Notes: generated from the sequence alone by a model not told the origin. 64,000 bases of DNA from Bradyrhizobium sp. CSA112 (GCF_029051645.1 NZ_JAACFS010000007.1:124001-188000), one strand, 5' to 3'. Counted from the stretch's first letter, positions 45,672-54,953 are shown. Translations and numbers: made by a program.

Positions 45672-46553
45672 ATGACGGTCCGCGGCAACATCGTCGGCAT
45701 CGACAGCCCGGAGGCGCTCGAACGTGCCCTGCGGACGGCGTATTACCTTGCCGACGAAGGTCTCGCGACGGCAGCCTATCTCGCGCTCGCGCTCGGCAAG
45801 CCGCTGCTCTTGGAGGGCGCGCCGGGCGTCGGCAAGACCGAAGCTGCAAAAGCCATCGCCGCCGTGCTCGGCCGCCGCCTGATCCGCCTGCAATGCTATG
45901 AGGGCATCGACGCATCAGCCGCGCTCTATGAGTGGAACTACCCGCGCCAGATGCTCGCGATCCGCCAGGCCGGCGAGGAGACGATCGACATCTATGGCGA
46001 GACTTTCCTGATCGAGCGGCCGATGCTCGCTTCCTTGCGCGCGCCTGACTCGACCGTCCTGCTGATCGACGAAATCGACCGCGCCGACCAGGAGTTCGAG
46101 GCGTTCCTGCTCGAATTCCTCTCCGACTTCCAGATTTCGATTCCGGAGCGCGGCACGGTGCGCGCGGCGGAACGTCCCGTCGTCGTACTGACCTCGAACC
46201 GCACCCGCGACCTGCACGAGGCTCTGCGCCGCCGCTGCGTCTATCACTGGATCGAATATCCCACCGCCGAGCGCGAGGCGCGCATTGTGATGATGCGGGC
46301 TTCGAGCGTCGCCGAGAACACCGCACGCGCCGTCGTCGCCGCCGTCGGCAAGCTGCGGCGCGAGCCGCTCAGCAAGGCGCCTGGAATCGCCGAGGCGGTC
46401 GACTGGGCCGAAGCGGCCACCCTGTTGCACGCGCGCGGCGCCCGCTGGCCGGACGCCTTCAAGCGCTCGATCGGTGTCGCGCTGAAGGACGAGGAGGATC
46501 TCACCTTCATCTCCGGCCGGCTCGACGCCCTCATTGCGGAGGCTGCCGCATGA
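45672..46553 (+). CDS. MoxR-type AAA ATPase, CoxD-like maturation factor
   Basis: 293 residues. Walker A LLEGAPGVGKTEAAKA, Walker B LLIDEIDRADQEFEAFLLEF, sensor 1 LTSNRTRDL and the arginine finger region LRRRCVYHWIEYP. The LQCYEGIDASAALYEWNYP motif is typical of CoxD, the ATPase that acts on the active-site cluster of CO dehydrogenase. Here it accompanies a hydroxylase without the CO dehydrogenase active-site loop. Its stop overlaps the start of the CoxE-type gene. Confidence 0.93.
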   Translation: MTVRGNIVGIDSPEALERALRTAYYLADEGLATAAYLALALGKPLLLEGAPGVGKTEAAKAIAAVLGRRLIRLQCYEGIDASAALYEWNYPRQMLAIRQAGEETIDIYGETFLIERPMLASLRAPDSTVLLIDEIDRADQEFEAFLLEFLSDFQISIPERGTVRAAERPVVVLTSNRTRDLHEALRRRCVYHWIEYPTAEREARIVMMRASSVAENTARAVVAAVGKLRREPLSKAPGIAEAVDWAEAATLLHARGARWPDAFKRSIGVALKDEEDLTFISGRLDALIAEAAA

Positions 46554-47668
46554 GCGATGGACTTCAGCTACCACGCGCTATCAGCGTGTTCGTGTCCTTT
46601 GTCGCACTGCTGCGCGCCAACGGATTTGCCGTAGCGCCGGAACAGACGACGGCATTCCTGGCCGCGATCGAGTTGCTCGGGCCGCGCAGCCTCGAATCTA
46701 TCAGGCAGGCCGGACTGGCGACACTCGCCCCACCACCGGAGCGGCGCGCGACCTACGACCGGCTGTTCGACATCCATTTCCTCGGCAGCGAAGCGGTGGA
46801 TCGGACGGGCGCGGAAGATGAGGAAGTGGTTCGCCTGCAGGAGGAAGGCCGCGGCGAGGAAGAAACGCTGCTGGCTGATGAGGCCAACGAGTCCGGACTT
46901 GCCGCGGCCCGTGCCGAGGCGCTGGTCGAGCGTCGCTTCGCGCCAGGCCAAACCAGCGATGCCTTGCGAAAACTGTCGCGCGAGGCTCCTACCCGACTGC
47001 CGCGACGCCGCGGCCATCGCCGCATGCGCGCCCGCCGCGGCCCGTGGGCGGATCTGCGCCGCACGTTGCGCGAGAGCGTGCGCAATGACGGCGAGGTGCT
47101 GCGGCTCGGACGGCTGAAGCGGCGCACTAGGCCGCGCAAGGTGCTGCTGTTGATCGACGTCTCCGGTTCGATGAAGGGACGCACCGACGACAATATGAAG
47201 CTCGCCCACGCCGTGGTGCATGCGGCTCCCAACGTCGAGGTGTTCACCTTCGGCACCCGCCTCACCCGCGTCACCCGCGCGCTCCGTCTCAAGCGCCGCG
47301 AGCAGGCTCTATCTGCCGCCGCCCATCTGGTCAGCGACTGGGATGGCGGCACCCGGATCGGCGACGCGCTGCAGGCGTTCCTGGCCGTGCCCCGGTTCGG
47401 CGGCTATGCGCGCGGCGCTGCGGTCGTCATCGTCTCGGATGGACTGGAACGCGGCGATCCTTCTGCGTTGCGTGACGCCGTCGCGCAATTGTCGCGGCGC
47501 GCCTGGCGCCTGAGCTGGCTGACGCCGCTCGCCGCCGGTCCCGGCTTTCAGCCGCAGACCGAAGCGCTGATCGCGATCCGGCGCTTCGTGGATGATCTGG
47601 CTGGTGGCGGGTCTACCGCCGCGATCGTCTCTCATGTGCTCTCGCTCGGACAAAGGAAGGCCGCGTGA
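46550..47668 (+). CDS. VWA-domain protein, CoxE-like
   Basis: 372 residues. The C-terminal von Willebrand factor A domain has the MIDAS motif LLLIDVSGSMKGR, followed by FTFGTRLTRVTRAL and SDWDGGTRIGDALQAF. The N-terminal part (ISVFVSFVALLRANGFAVAP) and the basic middle region match CoxE. MoxR ATPases and VWA partners act together as metal-cofactor chaperones. The gene overlaps its neighbours on both sides (ATGA with coxD type, GTGA with the amidohydrolase). Confidence 0.93.
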   Translation: MSDGLQLPRAISVFVSFVALLRANGFAVAPEQTTAFLAAIELLGPRSLESIRQAGLATLAPPPERRATYDRLFDIHFLGSEAVDRTGAEDEEVVRLQEEGRGEEETLLADEANESGLAAARAEALVERRFAPGQTSDALRKLSREAPTRLPRRRGHRRMRARRGPWADLRRTLRESVRNDGEVLRLGRLKRRTRPRKVLLLIDVSGSMKGRTDDNMKLAHAVVHAAPNVEVFTFGTRLTRVTRALRLKRREQALSAAAHLVSDWDGGTRIGDALQAFLAVPRFGGYARGAAVVIVSDGLERGDPSALRDAVAQLSRRAWRLSWLTPLAAGPGFQPQTEALIAIRRFVDDLAGGGSTAAIVSHVLSLGQRKAA

Positions 47669-48555
47669 CCGAAATCGTCGATGCCCATCATCATATCTGG
47701 CGTCAGGCCGACCTGCCCTGGCTGATCGGCCCGATGCAGCCGCGCATTTTTGGCCCCTACGAGCCGATCCGGCGCGACTACCCGATCCAGGAATATCTCG
47801 GCGACCTCGCAGGCTCCGGCGTGACGCGCTCGGTCTATGTGCAGACCAACTGGGCCAATGATCGGTTCGAGGACGAAACGGCCTGGGTGCAGGAAACCGC
47901 AAAGGACCACGGATGGCCCCACGCCATCGTCTCCTATGCCGATTTCAACGTCGACGACGTCCGCCCGCAACTCGATCGCTTAGCGCACTATCCGCTGGTG
48001 CGCGGCGTGCGCATGCAGTTGCACTGGCACGAAAACCCGCTCTATCGCTTTGCGGCCCGACCGGACCTCTGCGCTGATCCGAAAATCCGGCGCAATATTG
48101 CCCGGCTCGCCGATTATGGCTTCAGCTTCGATCTGCAGGTATTCGCACCGCAGATGGCCGACGCCGCCGGGCTCGCCGAAGCCTGTCCCGATGTGACCTT
48201 CATCCTGCAGCACGCCGGCATGCTGGAAGATCTTTCGCCAGAGGGGCGCACGGCCTGGCGTGCCGGCATGAGCCGGCTCGCGGCCTGCCCAAACGTCGTG
48301 TCAAAACTGTCCGGCCTCGGCACCTTCATCCACCGCAACGACCCCGCGCATGTATCCGATGTTCTCACCGAGACGGTCGCGATCTTCGGCGCCGAGCGCT
48401 GCCTGTTTGGCTCCAATTTTCCAATCGAAAAACTTTGGACCAGCTATCGCGAACTGGTCGATGCCTATCTCGCCGCAACCGCCTCGCTTCAAGCGGATCA
48501 GCGCGATGCCATTCTGCGAACGACCGCCTTGCGCGTCTACCGGCTTGACCGATGA
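47665..48555 (+). CDS. Amidohydrolase 2 family TIM-barrel hydrolase (sugar-lactonase-like, COG3618 type)
   Basis: 296 residues from the GTG overlapping the CoxE-type stop. The metal motif DAHHHIWRQ opens the protein, QHAGML supplies a central His, and the C-terminal FGSNFPIEKLW carries the Asp/Asn position typical of the L-fuconolactonase / 2-pyrone-4,6-dicarboxylate lactonase relatives. It most likely hydrolyses a lactone or cyclic amide made after hydroxylation. Confidence 0.88.
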   Translation: MTEIVDAHHHIWRQADLPWLIGPMQPRIFGPYEPIRRDYPIQEYLGDLAGSGVTRSVYVQTNWANDRFEDETAWVQETAKDHGWPHAIVSYADFNVDDVRPQLDRLAHYPLVRGVRMQLHWHENPLYRFAARPDLCADPKIRRNIARLADYGFSFDLQVFAPQMADAAGLAEACPDVTFILQHAGMLEDLSPEGRTAWRAGMSRLAACPNVVSKLSGLGTFIHRNDPAHVSDVLTETVAIFGAERCLFGSNFPIEKLWTSYRELVDAYLAATASLQADQRDAILRTTALRVYRLDR

Positions 48556-48598
48556 CGGCGCGCGGAACCGCCGATTAAGAGAATGTGGGAGGGAATAC

Positions 48599-49447
48599 AT
48601 GCCGCTTGAAATCAAGATCCTGGACTATGGGGATATCGAACTGGAATCGAGCTTTCTCGTGCTCGGCCGCGATTGCGGCCGCACCCGCCGTGTCCTGACG
48701 CTCGGCTTCCTGATCGTTGGCGGCCCCTATCCGGTCGTAGTCGACACCGGCTACCGCTCCAACCAGATCATGGAAACGCTGGGCATGCGCGGGCTTCAGT
48801 TCCACGAGAACATGATCGAGAACCAACTCGCGCGCCATGGCGTGCGCATGGGCGATGTCCGCTATGTCTGCCATACCCATCTGCATATCGACCACGCCGG
48901 CAAGGACGATCTGTTTCCCATGAACACCACGGTCGTGCTCAATCGCAAGGAGCTGGAATATTCCGTCTCCGGTTTGATGCATCCGCAATATCCGGCGCCC
49001 GACATCAAGCACTTGATCGACCGTCTGCACACCAAGAGCGCGCTGCGCTTCCTCGATCTCGAAGTGACCGGTCCGATCGAACTGATGCCGGGCGTCTATT
49101 GCGAGGCCGCCAACGCCCACACCGAAGGCTCGATGAACATCCACGTTCATACCGCCGACGGTATCGCCACCATCTGCGGCGACGTGATCTACGATATCAA
49201 CGACCAGATCGTTACGCCCTTCAACGAGATTCACGATTCCGAGCCGCGCACCACAGGCAATCACGGCACCAGCAAGCGCGCCGAAAAGGCGGCGATCAAA
49301 AAACTCCTGAGCAACTCGCGCTATTTGCTCCCGGTCCACGACCGGCCAGCCAAGGTCGAAGGCGGCATGGTGGTCGGCCGGCTGCACGATCAGGTGCCCG
49401 GCCCGGTGGTTCAGAGCCTGCCCCAGCGCCACTGGTTTCCGGCCTGA
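48599..49447 (+). CDS. Metallo-beta-lactamase-fold hydrolase (N-acyl homoserine lactonase family)
   Basis: 282 residues from the ATG at 48599 with GGGAGGGA upstream; the frame opens earlier only inside the previous gene. Dinuclear zinc motif CHTHLHIDHAGKDDL, His in EAANAHTEGSMNI, Asp in CGDVIYD and the last His in LLPVHDRPAK are all present. The overall layout resembles AttM/AiiA-type lactonases, but substrate within this family is not predictable; the context suggests a catabolic lactone or ester. Confidence 0.88.
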   Translation: MPLEIKILDYGDIELESSFLVLGRDCGRTRRVLTLGFLIVGGPYPVVVDTGYRSNQIMETLGMRGLQFHENMIENQLARHGVRMGDVRYVCHTHLHIDHAGKDDLFPMNTTVVLNRKELEYSVSGLMHPQYPAPDIKHLIDRLHTKSALRFLDLEVTGPIELMPGVYCEAANAHTEGSMNIHVHTADGIATICGDVIYDINDQIVTPFNEIHDSEPRTTGNHGTSKRAEKAAIKKLLSNSRYLLPVHDRPAKVEGGMVVGRLHDQVPGPVVQSLPQRHWFPA

Positions 49448-49466
49448 GCGCTGAAAGGACCGAACG

Positions 49467-51044
49467 ATGACGCACGTCACGCTGCGCCCGGAATTCGAGA
49501 CTTTGATCGACCCCTACGCGCCGATCGGCCAGGTCGGCACCGGCTTCGAATTCACGGAAGGGCCGATATGGCACCCCATCCATCATTATCTATTGTTTTC
49601 GGACATGCCGGCCGACGTGCGCCGGCGATGGGATGCCAAGCGCGGCGTCGTCGAGGTCAAGCGCCCCTCGAACAAATGCAACGGCATGACCTACGACGCC
49701 GAGCTCAATTTGATCGTCTGCGAGCATGCGACCTCGTCCTTGATGCGCGAACGCCCCGACGGAAGGCGCGAGGTCATCGCCTCGCATTTCGAGAATCAGG
49801 AGCTCAACAGCCCGAACGATGTCTGCGTGCATTCGAGCGGCGCGATCTACTTCAGCGATCCCTGGTATGGCCGCATGCCGGTCTATGGCGTCGAACGGCC
49901 GCGCCAGCTCGGCTTCCAGGGCGTCTACCGCGTCCCATCAGGCGGCGGGCCACCAAAACTCATCGTCGATCGCCATCTGTTCGACCAGCCCAACGGGCTC
50001 TGCTTCTCGCCCGACGAGCGCTTTCTTTACGTCAACGACACCACGCAGGCGCTGATCCGAGTTTTCGACGTCGAAGCCGACGGCTCGCTCGCCAATGCGC
50101 GCGTCTTTGCCAGCGGCATCCGTTCCGAGCTCGAGCCCGGCCTGCCCGACGGCATGAAGTGCGATCAGCGCGGCAATCTCTGGGTCACGGCGCCCGGCGG
50201 CGTCTGGGTCTATTCGCCATCAGGCGAATTGCTCGGCAAGGTGCGCGTTCCCGAACTCGTCGCCAATCTCGCGTGGGGCGGGCCGGATTTTCGCACGCTC
50301 TATTTGACTGCGACACATTCGGTCTATGCGATCCCGGTCAAAGCCGGGCCGCGCCACGAACCCTATATGAGCGGCCGCGTTTCGACCGGCCACGATGCAG
50401 CCTCCTCCCCGCCTGCCGCACCTCAATTCGCCGGCGGCGACATGCAGCTCGATCCGCGGCGTTGCGCGATGATCATTCAGGATCTGCAGAATGACGTGAT
50501 CATGGAGGGTGGCGCGTTCGCCGATTCCGGCTCGCCCGGCCATGCACGACAGCAGCGGGTGGTCGACAATGTCCGCCGCCTCTCAGAGGCCGCGCGGGCG
50601 CGCGGCGTCGTCATCATCCATGTCTGGTTCATCGTCGAGCCGGGCGCGCCCGGCGTCACGCTCAACGCGCCGCTGTTTGAAGGGCTGGTCGACAGCGGCG
50701 CGATGGTGCGCGGAAGCTGGGGCGCCGCGCCGGTGCCAGGGCTCGAGCCGCGCGCCGGCGATTTCGTCGTCGAGAAAATGCGCATGAGCGCCTGGGAAGG
50801 CACGAGGCTGGAGACCATCCTGAAAGCGACCGGCCGCGACATGATCATCAACACCGGCGCCTGGACCAACATGTCGATCGAGCACACCGCCCGCACCGGT
50901 GCGGACAAAGGTTACTTCATGATCGTCCCTGAAGACTGCTGCTCGACCATGAACGCCGACTGGCATAACGCTTCCATCAACTTCGCGATGCAGAACGTGG
51001 CCGTCGTCACCAACGCCGATGCGGTCATCAGGGGACTGGGATGA
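49467..51044 (+). CDS. Fusion: SMP-30/gluconolactonase beta-propeller + isochorismatase-like domain lacking the Cys
   Basis: 525 residues, one frame. Residues 1-300 are an SMP-30 propeller (FEFTEGPIWHP with the metal Glu, NSPNDVCVHSSG with the metal Asn, GLPDGMKCDQRGNLWVTAP with the catalytic Asp). After a short linker, residues about 330-525 form an isochorismatase-family domain: MIIQDLQNDVI (Asp), EKMRMSAWEGTRLE (Lys) and GAWTNMSIEHTAR. In cysteine hydrolases the last motif reads G.xTNxCVE, so the nucleophile Cys is Ser here. Family members such as EntB also lack the Cys and use other chemistry. The fusion suggests two successive hydrolytic steps or scaffold use of one domain. Confidence 0.88.
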   Translation: MTHVTLRPEFETLIDPYAPIGQVGTGFEFTEGPIWHPIHHYLLFSDMPADVRRRWDAKRGVVEVKRPSNKCNGMTYDAELNLIVCEHATSSLMRERPDGRREVIASHFENQELNSPNDVCVHSSGAIYFSDPWYGRMPVYGVERPRQLGFQGVYRVPSGGGPPKLIVDRHLFDQPNGLCFSPDERFLYVNDTTQALIRVFDVEADGSLANARVFASGIRSELEPGLPDGMKCDQRGNLWVTAPGGVWVYSPSGELLGKVRVPELVANLAWGGPDFRTLYLTATHSVYAIPVKAGPRHEPYMSGRVSTGHDAASSPPAAPQFAGGDMQLDPRRCAMIIQDLQNDVIMEGGAFADSGSPGHARQQRVVDNVRRLSEAARARGVVIIHVWFIVEPGAPGVTLNAPLFEGLVDSGAMVRGSWGAAPVPGLEPRAGDFVVEKMRMSAWEGTRLETILKATGRDMIINTGAWTNMSIEHTARTGADKGYFMIVPEDCCSTMNADWHNASINFAMQNVAVVTNADAVIRGLG

Positions 51045-51057
51045 ACAGAGCGCGGCC

Positions 51058-51684
51058 ATGCCCAAGCTCTTTCACCTGAGCTGCTCGCCGCGGGCGGACT
51101 CGGAATCCTCCGCCGGCGCGCGGGTCTTTATTGACCGCTTCCGAGAAGCGCGGCCGGACTGGGACATCGACGTGATGAACCTGTGGCGGGATCACCTGCC
51201 GGAATTCGAAGGTTATGTACTGGAGGCCAAATATGCCCGCATCAACGGGCGGCCGTTCACGGATTCGCAGCGCGATGCCTTTGCGGTCACCGAGCGCATC
51301 GCGCTCCGCTTCGCGCTCGCCGACCGCGTGCTGATTTCGACGCCGATGTGGAATTTTGGTATTCCCTACAGGCTGAAACAATGGATCGACGTCATCACGC
51401 AGCCCGGGCTGGCGTTCCGCTACGATCCGGCACAAGGCTATCTGCCGCTGTTCAAGGACAGACCGACCGTCGTGATTCTGGCGAGCGGCAGCGATTTCAT
51501 CACCGGCATGAATCGCGGCCGCATCGACATGGCGACGCCCTACTTGCGCGAGGCGCTCCGCTTCATCGGCGTCAGCGACGTGCGTTTCGTGCCGATCGGA
51601 CCGACCACCGGGCCACTCGAACCGATCCGCACCGCACGCGAAGGTGCGCATCGACGGCTGGCCGAGATGGCCGTGCGATTCTAA
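51058..51684 (+). CDS. FMN-dependent NADH oxidoreductase, AzoR-like flavodoxin-fold
   Basis: 208 residues from the ATG at 51058. The N-terminus KLFHLSCSPRADSESSAGAR binds FMN phosphate, and TPMWNFGIPYRLKQWIDVIT is the characteristic active-site stretch of azoreductase/NQO-type proteins; GSDFITGMNRGRID covers the isoalloxazine loop. It could recycle quinones or reduce an intermediate. It is the last gene of the 22-kb cluster. Confidence 0.88.
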   Translation: MPKLFHLSCSPRADSESSAGARVFIDRFREARPDWDIDVMNLWRDHLPEFEGYVLEAKYARINGRPFTDSQRDAFAVTERIALRFALADRVLISTPMWNFGIPYRLKQWIDVITQPGLAFRYDPAQGYLPLFKDRPTVVILASGSDFITGMNRGRIDMATPYLREALRFIGVSDVRFVPIGPTTGPLEPIRTAREGAHRRLAEMAVRF

Positions 51685-51757
51685 TCCGCAGGATTGGCGG
51701 AACCGGAACAATTGCGGCAATATGGCCCTTGCCCGACTGTGCCGAAGGAGAACCCCG

Positions 51758-52771
51758 TTGAAGTGCTACGAGCTACAGGGACCGAACGGAATCGATGGAC
51801 TTGCCCTCGTCGACAAGCCCGTGCCGGAGCCTCGTGAAGACGAGGTGCTGGTTCGGCTCAAAGCGGCAACGCTAAACTATCGCGATCTGCTCACCGTGAA
51901 GGGCGGTTACGGGTCGCGTCAGAAGTTTCCGTTGGTGCCGGCCTCCGACGGAGCGGGCGTGGTCGAGCGGGTCGGCCCGGACGTGCGGGAATTCGCCGCC
52001 GGCGACCGCGTCATCGGCAGTTTCTTCGAAAGCTGGATCGGCGGCGAGCCCAGCGAAGCAAAGATGCGTAGAGCCCTCGGCGGCTCGGTCGACGGCGTCC
52101 TTAGCGAGTACAGGATCTTTCCGGAGCACGCGCTGGTCAGAACGCCGGAGCACCTCACCGACATCGAAGCCGCCGCACTGCCCTGCGCCGGGCTCACGGC
52201 CTGGAGCGCGGTCGTCAAGCTGGGCGGCATAAGACCCGGCCAGACCGTTCTGACGCAGGGCACCGGCGGGGTATCCCTGTTCGCACTTCAGTTTGCCAAG
52301 ATGTGCGGTGCGCGCATCATCGCGACCTCATCCAGCGATGCGAAGATCGAACGCCTCAAGCAGCTCGGCGCCGACTTCACCTTGAACTACAGGGCGACAC
52401 CCGACTGGGGCAAGAAAGCCCGCGAGTGGAGCGGCCACGGCGTCGATCTGGTCGTCGAGGTGGGCGGGGTCGGAACGCTGAACGAATCGATCAGGGCGAC
52501 CAGAATCGGCGGCACGATCGCCTTTATCGGCGTGCTCGCGGGGCCGCCGCCGTCCGACCTGCGGCTGCCGTTGATGGTCATGCAGCAGCAGCGGCTGCAG
52601 GGCGTCACCGTCGGATCGGTCGAGGACCTCCAGGCGATGGTGGATGGCATCGCGGCAAGTCGCATGAAGCCGGTGATCGACAGGATTTTTTCGTTCGACC
52701 AGGCGAAACAGGCGTTTGCACATATGGAAAGCGGCGCGCATTTCGGGAAGGTAGCGATCGAGATAGGCTGA
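51758..52771 (+). CDS. Zinc-independent MDR alcohol dehydrogenase / quinone oxidoreductase family
   Basis: 337 residues from a TTG start with AAGGAG seven bases upstream; an in-frame ATG at 51722 lacks such a site. MDR features: LKAATLNYRDLLTVKGGYG (no catalytic-zinc Cys/His), ASDGAGVVERVGPDV, LPCAGLTAWSAV, and the cofactor motif LTQGTGGVSLFALQFAK. The missing structural and catalytic zinc ligands place it with quinone-reductase-like members. Separate from the preceding cluster by about 70 bp, it may or may not belong to it. Confidence 0.88.
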   Translation: MKCYELQGPNGIDGLALVDKPVPEPREDEVLVRLKAATLNYRDLLTVKGGYGSRQKFPLVPASDGAGVVERVGPDVREFAAGDRVIGSFFESWIGGEPSEAKMRRALGGSVDGVLSEYRIFPEHALVRTPEHLTDIEAAALPCAGLTAWSAVVKLGGIRPGQTVLTQGTGGVSLFALQFAKMCGARIIATSSSDAKIERLKQLGADFTLNYRATPDWGKKAREWSGHGVDLVVEVGGVGTLNESIRATRIGGTIAFIGVLAGPPPSDLRLPLMVMQQQRLQGVTVGSVEDLQAMVDGIAASRMKPVIDRIFSFDQAKQAFAHMESGAHFGKVAIEIG

Positions 52772-53143
52772 ACACGACGGTTCCCGCTGCAATGGAGGGT
52801 TTTGAGCGCAATCCGGGATCGATAGACGTCCCAAGGGAAGGATACTCGGTGCTCATGGCCACAACTGGCAACACGGAGCATACAACTCCTGCTGGTTCCA
52901 GCAATTGCCTCCGTCACTATTAGGCTTTAAATACGTGCCATTCGCCTCGTCGAAAAACGGGTGCCGCCTGGCGCTCGCGAGAGCTTAACGGGATTTACAA
53001 CCGAGCTGGGGTCGCCGCTTCACTAAGGGCTGGGGGCCGCCCCTGCGACGGCGAGACATATAGACCGGCTGTGAGCGAGGCTACCTGCGCGAGAACGATG
53101 CCGCCCGCGCGGAAGTCAGCGAGCAGCCGGATGGAAATAAACA
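52772..53143. other. Intergenic region upstream of the export operon
   Basis: I see no credible gene, terminator or repeat. The promoter for the adaptor-ABC export operon should lie here. Confidence 0.35.
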
Positions 53144-54223
53144 ATGACTAAAGACAAGAGCGAATTGCTGAGATCGCTGACCATCGATCGCAGCGCCGGC
53201 AAGCCGGAACGGGAACGGTCTGGTCGCCGCTGGCTGCCGATCTCGGCGGCCGTTGTCGCCGGCGTCGTCGTCGCATTCGCCGCCTTTGCCGCTTTTGAAT
53301 TTTCCAGGCAAGACTCGCCCAAGGAGACCGCATCGCAGACCGCACAGCAGCCCGCCGCACAGCCGCAGACGCCACAGCCCCCTCAGCAGGTTGCAACGAA
53401 TAACAAGGCGGCCGGCAATCTGGCGGCCTCCGGCTATGTGGTGGCGCGCCGCAAGGCAACCGTTGCGGCCGAGATCACCGGCAAAGTGGTCGAGGTCTTC
53501 ATCGACGAAGGCATGACGGTGACCGAGGGCCAGATCGTCGCGCGGCTCGATAGCGTGCTTGCCGAAAAGGATTATGAGCTGGCCCGCTCGCGCGCCGAGA
53601 CTGCTGACGCCGCGATCGCCGCGATCACGGCCGATCTGGAGGACGCGACCCGGATCATGTCGCGCGTACAAACGCTATCGCAGAAGAATTTTGCGACCGA
53701 GGCCGACCTGACCAAGGCGCAGGCCCGGGTCGGCGTGCTCAGCGCGCAATTGCGCCAGGCGCAGTCGCAATTCGAGACCGCCAAGATCGACGCCAAGCGC
53801 AGCGGCTCGATGCTCGACAAGCATCAGATCCGGGCGCCATTTGCCGGCGTCGTCATCGACCGCAGCGCCCAGCCGGGCGAGATGATTTCACCGATGTCGG
53901 TCGGCGGCTACACGCGCACCGGTATCTGCACGATCGTCGACATGGATTCGATCGAAATCGAAGTCGACGTCAACGAAGCCTTCATCGGCCGGGTCACCCC
54001 CGGAGGCGCCGTCAACGCGATGCTGGATGCCTATCCGGACTGGACCATTCCCGCCTCGGTGATCGCCATCGTGCCGACTGCGAACCGCGAGAAGGCCACG
54101 GTCAAGGTTCGCATCCGCTTCGACAAGAAGGACCCGCGCATTCTGCCCGACATGGCGGTGAAGGTGAACTTTCTGCGCGATGCCAAGGCAAATGGCGCCG
54201 CTGAAGCCACCGCCGCGAAATAG
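53144..54223 (+). CDS. HlyD/MacA-type periplasmic adaptor of an ABC exporter
   Basis: 359 residues. A single N-terminal membrane segment (LPISAAVVAGVVVAFAAFAAF), then a Gln/Pro/Ala spacer, lipoyl half-motifs (VARRKATVAAEITGKVVEV and HQIRAPFAGVVIDRSAQPG), an alpha-hairpin in between and a beta-barrel. The order matches MacA/DevB adaptors. The next genes encode an ATPase and two permeases of the MacB kind, so it forms a tripartite exporter with an outer-membrane channel encoded elsewhere. Confidence 0.9.
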   Translation: MTKDKSELLRSLTIDRSAGKPERERSGRRWLPISAAVVAGVVVAFAAFAAFEFSRQDSPKETASQTAQQPAAQPQTPQPPQQVATNNKAAGNLAASGYVVARRKATVAAEITGKVVEVFIDEGMTVTEGQIVARLDSVLAEKDYELARSRAETADAAIAAITADLEDATRIMSRVQTLSQKNFATEADLTKAQARVGVLSAQLRQAQSQFETAKIDAKRSGSMLDKHQIRAPFAGVVIDRSAQPGEMISPMSVGGYTRTGICTIVDMDSIEIEVDVNEAFIGRVTPGGAVNAMLDAYPDWTIPASVIAIVPTANREKATVKVRIRFDKKDPRILPDMAVKVNFLRDAKANGAAEATAAK

Positions 54224-54254
54224 CCTACAGCCGGAAGCCTTAGAGGAGACAAGC

Positions 54255-54953
54255 GTGACAGCCGAGCATCCGATCGTTCGCCTTACCGGCGTAGCTAAGC
54301 GTTTCACCAAGGGGAAGGAGACGATCTCGATCTTCGATCATCTCGATCTTGCGATTCCCCGCGGCGATTTCATTGCCGTCATGGGACCGTCCGGTTCGGG
54401 CAAGACCACGCTGCTCAATCTGCTCGGGGGCATCGACCGCGCCGACGCCGGCGAGATTGCGGTCGCGGACCAGCGCATCGACGGCCTCTCCGAGGGCGAA
54501 CTTGCCGCCTGGCGGGCCGCCAATATCGGCTTCATCTTCCAGTTCTATAATCTGATGCCGATGCTGACAGCGGCGCAGAACGTGGAGCTGCCGTTGCTGC
54601 TGACCAAATTGCGCAGCAAGGAGCGCGCCGAGCGCGTTCACACCGCGCTTTCCGTGGTCGGGCTCGCCGATCGCACCAAGCACCGTCCGCGGGAAATGTC
54701 GGGCGGCCAGCAGCAGCGCGTTGCGATTGCACGCGCCATCGTGTCGGACCCGAACCTGCTGCTGTGCGACGAACCGACCGGCGATCTCGATCGGCAATCC
54801 GCCGACGAGATCCTTACGATCCTGCAACTGCTCAATGGCGAACTCGGCAAGACCATCGTGATGGTGACGCACGATCCTGCGGCGGCAAACTACGCCAAGC
54901 GCGTGCTGCATCTCGACAAGGGCCGGTTCGTCGAACGGGAGCTTGCGGCGTGA
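54255..54953 (+). CDS. ABC exporter ATP-binding protein (MacB/LolD type)
   Basis: 232 residues from a GTG with GAGGAG upstream. Walker [34 protein letters not shown] at the Q-loop, signature [15 protein letters not shown] and Walker [13 protein letters not shown]. The [10 protein letters not shown] pattern is typical of mechanotransmission-type exporters (LolD, MacB ATPase, DevA). The following permease gene starts at the GTG overlapping its stop. Confidence 0.93.
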   Translation: MTAEHPIVRLTGVAKRFTKGKETISIFDHLDLAIPRGDFIAVMGPSGSGKTTLLNLLGGIDRADAGEIAVADQRIDGLSEGELAAWRAANIGFIFQFYNLMPMLTAAQNVELPLLLTKLRSKERAERVHTALSVVGLADRTKHRPREMSGGQQQRVAIARAIVSDPNLLLCDEPTGDLDRQSADEILTILQLLNGELGKTIVMVTHDPAAANYAKRVLHLDKGRFVERELAA

